Origin: Curtobacterium sp. 9128
GTDB lineage: Bacteria; Actinomycetota; Actinomycetes; Actinomycetales; Microbacteriaceae
NCBI RefSeq assembly: GCF_007673775.1
Contig: NZ_VEAF01000004.1
Span: forward strand, 187,451 to 251,450
Direction: 5' to 3'
Length of the DNA: 64,000 nt
The notes beneath the pieces were generated by a model, which saw only the letters and a list, made by a program, of their open reading frames with translations, did no database searches and was not told the origin of the DNA. A program made the translations under genes and the position numbers. This document shows, piece by piece, positions 51,696 to 59,134 of this stretch (within the stretch, counting starts at the first letter, position 1; every line of letters begins with the position of its first letter).

Positions 51696-52082
51696 ATGGC
51701 GCAGGAACAGACGATGAAGCCCGAGACGGCAGCGAAGAAGCTCGGCATCCTGCTGTCGGCCGCTCCGGAGTCCTTCCGCGAGGCGCCCGTCACGCGGACC
51801 GCCTTCGAGGAGCTCCGGACCCAGCCGCCGACGTGGCTCGAGGAACTCCGTCGTGACGGACCGCACCCGCGCCCGGTCGTCGCGCAGAAGCTCGGCGTCT
51901 CGATCTCCGGGCTCAGCCGTTCCGGCATCGACGAACCACTGACGACGGCGCAGATCAAGGACCTGCTCGTCGAGAAGCCCGAGTGGCTCGTGCAGGAGCG
52001 CGCCACGCAGGCGGCCGTGCACGCCGAGAACGCCCGCGTGAAGCAGGAGCGTGCCGCGCGCGCCGCTGCCCAGCAGGACTGA
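51696..52082 (+). CDS. DUF5997 family protein
   Basis: A 128-aa actinobacterial DUF5997 protein: MKPETAAKKLGILLSAAPES, TRTAFEELRTQPPTWLEELR, RPHPRPVVAQKLGVSISGLSR-type segment and SGIDEPLTTAQIKDLLVEKP. The VVAQKLGVSISGLSRSGID part looks like a helix-turn-helix. It is divergent from the HTH-less LysR-like gene across only 33 bases, a conserved pair in this group by recollection. A DNA-binding partner role is inference. Confidence 0.85.
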   Translation: MAQEQTMKPETAAKKLGILLSAAPESFREAPVTRTAFEELRTQPPTWLEELRRDGPHPRPVVAQKLGVSISGLSRSGIDEPLTTAQIKDLLVEKPEWLVQERATQAAVHAENARVKQERAARAAAQQD

Positions 52083-52136
52083 CCTCCGCCCAGGACGCCC
52101 CTCCCCGCCCGGGACCGACCCCGCCCAGGACCGCCA

Positions 52137-52643
52137 GTGCACGAGACCGTCGCCGACGCCATGCTCGTCGTGCCGCAGTTCGCGTCGGTGTGCTGCATCG
52201 TCGGGGACCGCTACCGGCCGCGGCCCGGGGTGATCGTGCCGGCCGCGGTCATGCTCGTGGCGATGGTGATGCCCGTCGTGCACGCCGGAGCGGTGTGGAC
52301 GCTGCTCGCGGCGACGGTGCTGCTGCTCCTCGCCCCGCTGCCGGTGATGCGCCGCCGTCGTGCGGACGGACGCCGAGCCGAGCCCATGGACGTGCACCGG
52401 GCGCTGTCGTCGGTCGTCATGGCCGGCATGCTCCTGATGGGGCACGCCACGGGGATCGCCGACGCCCACGCGGGGCACGGGATCGCGCTGACGGCGGTGC
52501 TCGGCGGTGGGGTGATCGGGTACTGCGCGTTCAGCGGGTGGTTGCTCCGGTACGAGTGGGCGCGCGAGGACCGGCGGGCCGTGCGGAGCGGCGAGGTGTT
52601 CGCGATGACGGTTGCCGTCATCGGCATGACGCTCGCGATGTAG
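52137..52643 (+). CDS. Small polytopic membrane protein
   Basis: The 168-aa product has about five helices; it is rich in Met and His in the outer loops (MLLMGHATGIADAHAGHGIA). That pattern might suggest metal contact, but no motif is recognised. The final helix runs to the C-terminus (FAMTVAVIGMTLAM). GTG 52137 is preferred since it precedes the first helix. Its 3' end abuts a minisatellite. Confidence 0.6.
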   Translation: MHETVADAMLVVPQFASVCCIVGDRYRPRPGVIVPAAVMLVAMVMPVVHAGAVWTLLAATVLLLLAPLPVMRRRRADGRRAEPMDVHRALSSVVMAGMLLMGHATGIADAHAGHGIALTAVLGGGVIGYCAFSGWLLRYEWAREDRRAVRSGEVFAMTVAVIGMTLAM

Positions 52644-52646
52644 CGG

Positions 52647-53058
52647 GCACGGTGCGGGTCGGCGGCTGGTGCCGAGGGTGGCCTGCGCACGGTGCGGGGT
52701 TGGCGGCTGGTGCCGGGTGCGGCCTGCGCACGGTGCGGGGTTGGCGGCCGGTGCCGGGGGCAGCCTGCGCACGGTGCGCGGTTGGCGGCGCCGTGCCGGG
52801 GGCGGCCTGCGCACGGTGCGGGGTTGGCGGCTGGTGCCGGGGGCGGCCTGCGCACGGTGCGCGGTTGGCGGCGCCGTGCCGGGTTCGGTCCCGCGCACGG
52901 TGCGGAGTTGGCGGCCGGTGCGGAGTTGGCCGCGCCGTGCGAGGAAACAGCCCCGCACCGAGCCGTCGAAGCCGCACCATGCACGGAGCCGTCGGGCCGC
53001 ACCACGCACGGAGCCGTCAGGGCCGCACCAGGCACGGGGCCGCGAGGCCGCACGACCC
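52647..53058. repeat. Minisatellite: ~41-base and ~25-base tandem arrays
   Basis: Seven copies of a 41-base unit beginning GCACGGTGCGGGGTTGGCGG start at 52647, 52687, 52728, 52769, 52811, 52852 and 52895 (periods 40-43). From ~52950 a second array of 25-26 bases, GCCGCACCATGCACGGAGCC and variants, starts at 52971, 52996, 53022 and 53047. The 462-base gap holds no gene. Confidence 0.9.
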
Positions 53059-53105
53059 GGGGGAGCGCCACGTGCGGGCGGCGACGTCCGCGTTACGGTG
53101 GTGCT

Positions 53106-53633
53106 GTGTCCGACCGATCCGTCCGCCGCTCCGACCCAGCGCCCCGCCTCGACGAGGTCGACGAGCGCATCCTCTGGACGCTCGCGGCCGACGCCAGGAT
53201 GCCGAACAACCGGCTCGCCGCCGCGGTGGGCATCGCCCCGTCGACGTGCCTCGCACGGGTCCGCGCCCTCGAGGACGCCGGGGTCATCCGCGGCTACCGC
53301 GCTGTGGTCGACGTCGCGCGGCTCGGGTTCTCGATCGAGGCGATGGTCTCCGTCCGCGTGCACGCCGCGGCCCGGCACGAGCTCCGGGACTTCGCGAAAC
53401 GGCTGCTGCGGGTGCCCGTCGTGCTCGACGTGTCGTTCCTCGCGGGCGACAAGGACTTCCTCGTGCACATCGCGTGCACGTCCACCGAGCAGCTGCGGGA
53501 CTTCGTCGCCGACGAGCTCAGTGGGGACCCGTCGGTGGCGACGACGCAGACGAACATCGTCTTCGAGCGCCTGGTCGCGGACCGGGAGCGCCAGGGACGC
53601 TCGTACGACGAGCTCCGTCGTTGGCGGGCCTGA
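53106..53633 (+). CDS. Lrp/AsnC family transcriptional regulator
   Basis: The 175-aa product begins with a winged helix (LDEVDERILWTLAADARMPN, then LAAAVGIAPSTCLARVRAL EDAGVI) and ends in a RAM effector domain (IEAMVSVRVHAAARHELRDF, VPVVLDVSFLAGDKDFLVHI). Such regulators bind amino acids and form octamers. GTG at 53106 puts the HTH at the usual distance. The array of minisatellite repeats upstream replaces a normal promoter region, so expression may be unusual. Confidence 0.9.
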   Translation: MSDRSVRRSDPAPRLDEVDERILWTLAADARMPNNRLAAAVGIAPSTCLARVRALEDAGVIRGYRAVVDVARLGFSIEAMVSVRVHAAARHELRDFAKRLLRVPVVLDVSFLAGDKDFLVHIACTSTEQLRDFVADELSGDPSVATTQTNIVFERLVADRERQGRSYDELRRWRA

Positions 53634-53651
53634 CCCCGACGACCCGGTCGT

Positions 53652-53735
53652 GCGGCCGCGCCGGGCCAACCCGGCCGGGCCGGGCCAACCCGGCCGCGCC
53701 GGGCCAACCCGGCCGGGCCGGGCCTGCCCGGGCGG
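53652..53735. repeat. CCGGGCCAACCCGG tandem repeats
   Basis: Three copies of CGGGCCAACCCGGCCG with 18-19-base spacing lie between the converging Lrp and ElaA-type genes. Each copy is itself palindromic (CCGGGCCAACCCGG), so the region may fold as a bidirectional terminator. Confidence 0.7.
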
Positions 53736-53741
53736 AGCGGG

Positions 53742-54173
53742 TCAGCGCATACGGGTCATCGGGATGTGCGGGATCGCGTCCTCGGTGTAGGCGTCCCCGG
53801 AGCGCACGAACCCGAACCGGCCGTACCAGTCCTCGAGGTGCGCCTGCGCCCCGAGGACGACGACGGGTGAGCGCGTCTCGGCGATCGCCGCCTCCATGAG
53901 CTGCGCACCGAGCCCCGTGCCGCGAGCGTGTGCCGCCGTCACGACGCGGCCGATGCGCTCGGTGCCGTCCGGCTCGCGGAGGAGTCGCAGCGTGGCGTCC
54001 ACGCGACCCTCGCCCGCCCAGAACTGCACGGTGCCGGGTTCGAGGTCGCGGCCGTCGATGTCGGCGTACGCGGCGCCCTGTTCGACGACGAACACGTCCT
54101 GTCGGAGCCGGAGGATCTCGTGCAGCGTGACGACGTCGAGGTTCCGGGTGGGGGCGCTGAAGAGCGAGGCCAT
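53742..54173 (-). CDS. ElaA-like GNAT N-acetyltransferase
   Basis: A 143-aa GNAT of the ElaA group: LHEILRLRQDVFVVEQGAAYAD, DGRDLEPGTVQFWAGE, RIGRVVTAAHARGTGLGAQLM (acetyl-CoA loop), VVLGAQAHLEDWYGRFGF and a final EDAIPHIPMTR. Every family block is in order at the usual length. Substrate unknown. Read opposite to the secreted protein genes. Confidence 0.92.
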   Translation of the reverse strand: MASLFSAPTRNLDVVTLHEILRLRQDVFVVEQGAAYADIDGRDLEPGTVQFWAGEGRVDATLRLLREPDGTERIGRVVTAAHARGTGLGAQLMEAAIAETRSPVVVLGAQAHLEDWYGRFGFVRSGDAYTEDAIPHIPMTRMR

Positions 54174-54280
54174 GCTTCTTTCCTGACGATTGCTTGAGAA
54201 AGGGCTTCCGCGACCGCCCCGAGAGGCGTAGCGTGCCGGTCAACCACTCTACGTGCGCAGCCAGATCAGGAGGTGAGCGC

Positions 54281-55627
54281 ATGGACACGCCGTTGCGCGC
54301 ACCCTGGCGCGCGGGCATCCGGTACGCCCTGATGGGCACCGGTGTCAGCGCCGCCGCTGTGCTGCTGTCGTTGACGTTCGGGACGCACTCCGCGTCCGCA
54401 GCCGAGGCCACCCCGGCACCGCAGGGCGTCGTCAGTGGCCTCGTCCAGGGCGTCGGCAGCACCGTGCACGGAGTGGCGGACGGCGTCGGACAGACGCTCG
54501 GCGCGGTGACCGCCCCGGTGCAGCGCGCAGTCACCCCACCGCCGGCACCGGCAGCACCCGCAGCACCGGCACCCGCTCCTGCGGTTCCCGCCCCGGCACC
54601 GGCCGCACCCCCGGTGCACGTCCCGGCTCCGGCAGCGCCGGCTCCCGCGGCACCCAGCCACTCGGCTCCGGCACCCGCGCCGGCAACCGCGACCCCCGGG
54701 GCGTCGACCCCCGCTCCGGCCACGTCGCCGTCGAGCAGCCCGGCGCCCACCACAGGAGCGCCGACCACGACGGCGCCCGCCCCAGCCGCGGCGCCGACCA
54801 CCGCCGCCGCCCCGGCGGAGGCGACCACGGCCTCCCGTCCGCTCACCGACGCTGTGGTCACGGTCCTCCGTCCCGTGACCGGGACCGTGCAGGGTCTGAC
54901 CGACGCGCGTCCGCTGACCACCGTGGTGGGGGCCCTCGACCACGTCACCGGAGCCCTGCCCGTCCTGGGCACCGTGCTCGGCGACGACACGCTCGGCACC
55001 GTGACCGCTCCGGTCACCGGCCTGGCGGACGACACCCTCGGTGGCGTCGGCGGTGTCGTCGGCAGCCTCCCCGGCGTCGTCTCCGACCTGCCCGGTTCCG
55101 TCGGGACCCCCCTGCCTGGAGGCTCGGTGCCGCTCCCGGGGACGACCCTGCCTCCGGTGGACACGAGCGGTCCGCACCGTCCCGCTGGCGGAACGACCGT
55201 GACCGGTTCGGGCGGGTCGCTCGGCGGCGCCGCCACGGCCGGCCAGGACGGAACCGCCGTGACCGTCGACGGATCGGCCGCCCAGCAGCCGACCTCCGCA
55301 ACCGCGTCAGCGGTGACGACCGAGCGCGCGTCGTCCGCTCGCACCGCAGCGACGCTCGCCGGCGTGACGACCTCGTCCTCCGCCTCCCTCGGCGGTGCCG
55401 CGCTGCTCGTGCCCGAGGGGCACGACGGCCAGGACGCCCCGCTCGGCGGCTCCGGCTCCGGACTCGTCGGAGGCACCACGAACGCCGGGTCCGCCGGCGC
55501 CGGTGTCGTCGGCACGGTCGGCTCCGACGCCGACCAGGACCCCCTCGCCGCGGGCTCCCGCGGCACGATCGCCGACGACGCCGTCCCCGCGTCGCTCACC
55601 GGCGACCACGACGTCGCCCCTGATTGA
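54281..55627 (+). CDS. Secreted Pro/Ala-rich repetitive protein
   Basis: A 448-aa exported protein. The signal peptide ends in HSASAAEA (residues ~28-43). After it come Val/Leu/Gly-rich amphipathic segments (VVSGLVQGVGSTVHGVADGV), a long proline/alanine linker (residues ~85-185), then a second Val/Gly/Leu-rich region (TVLGDDTLGTVTAPVTG) and a polar tail with no membrane anchor. No catalytic motif. AGGAGG lies before the ATG. It precedes the chaplin-like gene by 84 bases, so the two may be coexpressed as surface proteins. Confidence 0.7.
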   Translation: MDTPLRAPWRAGIRYALMGTGVSAAAVLLSLTFGTHSASAAEATPAPQGVVSGLVQGVGSTVHGVADGVGQTLGAVTAPVQRAVTPPPAPAAPAAPAPAPAVPAPAPAAPPVHVPAPAAPAPAAPSHSAPAPAPATATPGASTPAPATSPSSSPAPTTGAPTTTAPAPAAAPTTAAAPAEATTASRPLTDAVVTVLRPVTGTVQGLTDARPLTTVVGALDHVTGALPVLGTVLGDDTLGTVTAPVTGLADDTLGGVGGVVGSLPGVVSDLPGSVGTPLPGGSVPLPGTTLPPVDTSGPHRPAGGTTVTGSGGSLGGAATAGQDGTAVTVDGSAAQQPTSATASAVTTERASSARTAATLAGVTTSSSASLGGAALLVPEGHDGQDAPLGGSGSGLVGGTTNAGSAGAGVVGTVGSDADQDPLAAGSRGTIADDAVPASLTGDHDVAPD

Positions 55628-55711
55628 GGTCGGCGCACCTGTCCATCAGGCAGGAAGCGCCACCCGACCGTGACCGCGGTCGGGACGACATCTCGATCAG
55701 GAGCAGAAACC

Positions 55712-57556
55712 ATGAACAAGTACGTCTCGAGAGGGCTCTGGTTCGCCCTCTTCGTCGGCGGCCTGACGGTCGGAGGGGCCACCGCGGCGAACGCGGCGAC
55801 CACCACCGGGGCCGACGGCATCGCCGCAGGATCCCAGGTCGCGCCGTCGATCAGCGCGCCCGTCACGGCCGTCGGCAACGCCCTCGGCGTGGTCGGCGAC
55901 GCGGTCTCCTCGGCAGCTCCGGCCGCCGCGCCGGCCCCCGCCGCGAACCCGGCCTCGTCGTCGGTGCCGGCTCCGGCCCCCGCCGCGCCGACGACCTCCG
56001 GAGCCGACGGCATCGCCTCCGGGACCCAGGTGGTCCCCGAGGTCACGGCCCCCGTGGCGGTCGGCGGCAACGCCGTCGCCGCGCTCGGCGACGCGGTGGC
56101 GGCCCCGGCTGCCGCACCGACGCCCGCTCCGGCTGCAGCGCCGGCAGCGGCACCCGCTCCGGCTGCCGCGCCGACCACGTCGGGCTCGGACGGCATCGCC
56201 TCCGGCACCCAGGTCGCCGGCACCGTGAGCGCCCCGGTCACCGCGACCGGCAACGCGATCGGCGTCGTCGGTGATGCGGTGTCGACGACGGCTCCGGCGC
56301 CCTCGTCCACCCCGGCGACCGGTTCGGGCACGGCGCCCGCAGCCGCCCCGGCCCCGACCACCACCGGCGCTGACGGCGTGGCCTCCGGGACGCAGGTGGC
56401 ACCCGTGGTGCAGCTGCCGATCACGGTGTCCGGCAACGGCATCGGCGTGCTCGGCGACGGCACCTCGGCGGGGTCCACCGCGGCCGCTCCGGCTCCGGCC
56501 GGGTCGACCACCGCAGGAGGGACCACCTCCGGTGCGGACGGGATCGCCTCGGGCACGCAGGTGTCTCCGGTGGTCTCCGTGCCCGTCACGGTCTCCGGCA
56601 ACGGCATCGGGCTCCTCGGGGACGGCGCGTCGTCCGGGTCGGCGACTGCGGGCGGTCAGGGCTCGCAGCCGACGTCCGGTCCGACGGGCGCAACCACCTC
56701 CGGGACCGACGGAGAGCTGTCCGGGACGCAGGTCCTGCCGGTGATCGGTCTGCCGGTCACGATCGGCGGGAACGGCATCGGCGTCATCGGTGACGGCACC
56801 AGCACGGGCTCGACCGTGACGACGCCCGCAACCGGTGGCTCCACGGCCGGCGGCTCCACGGCCGGCGCGACCGGGGCGTCCACCTCGGGCACGGACGGGA
56901 TCGCGTCCGGCACCCAGGTCGTGCCGATCGTGTCCGTGCCGGTCACCATCGGCGGGAACGGCATCGGCGTCATCGGTGACGGCACCAGCACGGGCTCGAC
57001 CGTGACGACGCCCGCCACCGGTGGCTCGTCCTCCGGGGCGACCACGTCGGGCGCCGGCGGCCTGCTGTCGGGCACCCAGATCCTGCCGGTCATCGACCTG
57101 CCGATCACCATCGGCGGGAACGGCATCGGCATCATCGGTGACGGCACCAGCACCGGCAGCACCACGACCCCCGGCAACGGTGGGTCGAACCCCGGTGGTG
57201 GGACGGACCCGGGCAACGGTGGGTCGAACCCCGGTGGTGGGACGGACCCGGGCAACGGTGGGTCGAACCCCGGTGACGGGACCGACCCCGGCACCGGCAC
57301 GACGCCGATCGGCAACGGCGGTTCTGTCGTCGTCCCCGGCTCCGTGACGACCGTGGGCACGACCGGCTCCGCCCGCGTCGCGACCGCAGCCGTCGCGACC
57401 GAGGCGATCGCGACCCAGCCGGTCGCCGCGTCCGGCTCGTCGACCCCTTCGGCGCTCGCCTACACGGGTGCGTCGTCGCAGCTGCTGCCGGCGGCACTCG
57501 CACTGCTGCTCCTCCTGCTGGGAGGACTGGTGCTCGTGCTCCGACGCCGCGCCTGA
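55712..57556 (+). CDS. Chaplin-like repeat protein with sortase anchor
   Basis: A 614-aa wall protein. After a signal peptide (residues 1-28, TAANAA) there are eight repeats of ~34 residues of the form GADGIASGTQVAPVVxxPVTVSGNGIGVxGDGxS, starting at residue 33. They match the chaplin repeat but lack cysteine. Linkers are PA- and TG-rich, later GNGGSNPGGGTDP units. The C-terminus has LAYTG (582-586), a hydrophobic helix and RRRA: a class E-like sortase signal. Start ATG with a CAGGAG site. A hairpin follows. Confidence 0.85.
   Translation: MNKYVSRGLWFALFVGGLTVGGATAANAATTTGADGIAAGSQVAPSISAPVTAVGNALGVVGDAVSSAAPAAAPAPAANPASSSVPAPAPAAPTTSGADGIASGTQVVPEVTAPVAVGGNAVAALGDAVAAPAAAPTPAPAAAPAAAPAPAAAPTTSGSDGIASGTQVAGTVSAPVTATGNAIGVVGDAVSTTAPAPSSTPATGSGTAPAAAPAPTTTGADGVASGTQVAPVVQLPITVSGNGIGVLGDGTSAGSTAAAPAPAGSTTAGGTTSGADGIASGTQVSPVVSVPVTVSGNGIGLLGDGASSGSATAGGQGSQPTSGPTGATTSGTDGELSGTQVLPVIGLPVTIGGNGIGVIGDGTSTGSTVTTPATGGSTAGGSTAGATGASTSGTDGIASGTQVVPIVSVPVTIGGNGIGVIGDGTSTGSTVTTPATGGSSSGATTSGAGGLLSGTQILPVIDLPITIGGNGIGIIGDGTSTGSTTTPGNGGSNPGGGTDPGNGGSNPGGGTDPGNGGSNPGDGTDPGTGTTPIGNGGSVVVPGSVTTVGTTGSARVATAAVATEAIATQPVAASGSSTPSALAYTGASSQLLPAALALLLLLLGGLVLVLRRRA
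57174..57290 (+). repeat. In-frame 39-base tandem repeat in the chaplin-like gene
   Basis: Three near-identical copies of a 39-base unit encode GNGGSNPGGGTDP; the third differs in one residue (D for G). It forms a flexible linker before the wall anchor. Confidence 0.85.
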
Positions 57557-57576
57557 CACAGCACGGTGACACAGTG

Positions 57577-57613
57577 ACCCTGCGGGGTACCGGCACCCGG
57601 TACCCCGCAGGGT
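57577..57613 (+). terminator. 16-base perfect hairpin after the chaplin-like gene
   Basis: ACCCTGCGGGGTACCG (57577-57592) pairs perfectly with CGGTACCCCGCAGGGT (57598-57613) around GCACC, 21 bases past the stop codon. It should end the chaplin transcript. The remaining 57614-57775 shows no gene. Confidence 0.85.
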
Positions 57614-57775
57614 CGTGCCCGCCCTCCGCCCCGCGCGGTCGTTGCGTCCATCTCCCACCGTCGTTGCGTCCTGGAAGGACTCTGGACAGACGCTGGAAGT
57701 GCCTCATGGCGATGCTGTGAGGAGCGGAAGCGGTTCGGCAGGCGCGGACGAGTCCAGCAGCGGCACGATGAACCT

Positions 57776-59134
57776 GTGTTCTCCTCGCTCCTCCACACGT
57801 CGATCGTCACCCCGCGCGTGCTCGTCCCGGTCGACGTCCTCGCGATCCTGCTCTCGCTGTGGGCGCTCGTCGGCCCGCTCCGTCGGCAGACCGGTCGCGG
57901 CATCGCGTCGAGGGGGTCGGGGCGCGTCGCCCTCGCGATCCGCGCCGCGGCGCTCGTCGTGGGTGCCGCCGTCGGCCTGCTCGCGGTCTGGTGGTTCGGG
58001 GACGTCCGCGACGTGTTCGGCGTCGCCTTCACCTCCGTCACGCGGATGTGGGTCGCGTTCGCCTTCGCGGCGATCGCGATGTGCATCGTCGTGCTCGTGC
58101 AGGGCGGGTGGGGACGGCGTGCGGTGGCCGTCGCCGCGGCGGCCGCGGTCGCGCTCGCGGCGGGACTCGGGATCAACGTGGACTTCGGCGCCTACAAGAA
58201 CATCGACCAGGCCATCGTGACGAACCCCTACCCGTCCGGCTCCCTCGGTCACCAGCACGCCGTCACCGCGGGGACGGCGGTCGTCGACCCGGCCGACTGG
58301 TCAGCACCGGCCGGCATGCCGTCGCACGGCAGGACCCTGTCGGTCCGGATCCCCGGCACGGTGTCGCACTTCCACGCCAGGAAGGCGGTCGTGTACCTCC
58401 CACCGGCGGCGCTCACGGCAGACCCACCGACGCTCCCAGTCCTCGTGTCGCTCTCCGGGCAGCCGGGGCAGCCGTCCGACATGTTCGAGGCCGGTCAGCT
58501 CGGTCGGTACCTCGACCACTACGCGGCGGCCCACCACGGGCTCGCGCCGATCGTCGTCTCCCCTGACCAACTCGGCGCGCCGAACCGCAACCCGATGTGC
58601 GTGGACTCACGGCAGCTCGGGCGCAGCGCCACCTACGTCATGACCGACACGGCGCGCTGGATCACGGACCACCTCGACGTCGCGTCGACGCCCGGGTCGT
58701 GGGGCATCACCGGCTTCTCCGAGGGAGCGACCTGCGCGATGCAGTTCTCGACCGCGCACCCCGACGTCTTCGGCTCCGTGCTCGCGGTGTCGAGCGAGCC
58801 CGGGCCGCGGAACGGCTCGATCGCACACACGATCGCCGCCGGGTTCGGCGGATCGAAGGCGGCGTACGAGGCCGCCATGCCCGTCGCGATCATGCACCGC
58901 AACGCCCCGTACCACGACCACCTCACGGTCTTCGGGTACGGCTCCGACGACGCGCCGTACAAGGCAACGGCCCAGGTCCTGCACTCGGCAGCGGAGAATG
59001 CCGACATGCAGACGTCCGTCATCGTGTCGCCGGGGTCCGCGCACGACTGGAACACCGTCCGGTACGTCCTCTCCCACGGACTCCCGACGGTCATCGCGCA
59101 CATGGGACTGCCGGCATCGCAGGGGTCGCTGTGA
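57776..59134 (+). CDS. Membrane-anchored alpha/beta-hydrolase (esterase D/mycolyltransferase-like)
   Basis: The 452-aa product has four N-terminal helices (about residues 8-140) and a C-terminal esterase domain facing outward. The domain includes LPVLVSLSGQPGQPSD, IVVSPDQLGAPNRNPM, the nucleophile GITGFSEGATCAMQ (S315), and a catalytic histidine in GSAHDWNTVRYVL (H423). It is translationally coupled to the MprF-like gene (GTGA), so it may hydrolyse or edit the lipid that protein makes. GTG start at 57776. Confidence 0.82.
   Translation: MFSSLLHTSIVTPRVLVPVDVLAILLSLWALVGPLRRQTGRGIASRGSGRVALAIRAAALVVGAAVGLLAVWWFGDVRDVFGVAFTSVTRMWVAFAFAAIAMCIVVLVQGGWGRRAVAVAAAAAVALAAGLGINVDFGAYKNIDQAIVTNPYPSGSLGHQHAVTAGTAVVDPADWSAPAGMPSHGRTLSVRIPGTVSHFHARKAVVYLPPAALTADPPTLPVLVSLSGQPGQPSDMFEAGQLGRYLDHYAAAHHGLAPIVVSPDQLGAPNRNPMCVDSRQLGRSATYVMTDTARWITDHLDVASTPGSWGITGFSEGATCAMQFSTAHPDVFGSVLAVSSEPGPRNGSIAHTIAAGFGGSKAAYEAAMPVAIMHRNAPYHDHLTVFGYGSDDAPYKATAQVLHSAAENADMQTSVIVSPGSAHDWNTVRYVLSHGLPTVIAHMGLPASQGSL

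Noticed and set aside
52647..53058. Possible CRISPR array
   Set aside because: Units are contiguous ~41- and ~25-base tandem repeats with no unique spacers and no cas genes nearby.
53518..56607. A 1029-residue minus-strand open frame across the secreted and chaplin-like genes
   Set aside because: It mirrors the repetitive plus-strand coding sequence, is low-complexity in every part and lacks a start context; the plus strand has signal peptides, repeats and a sortase motif.
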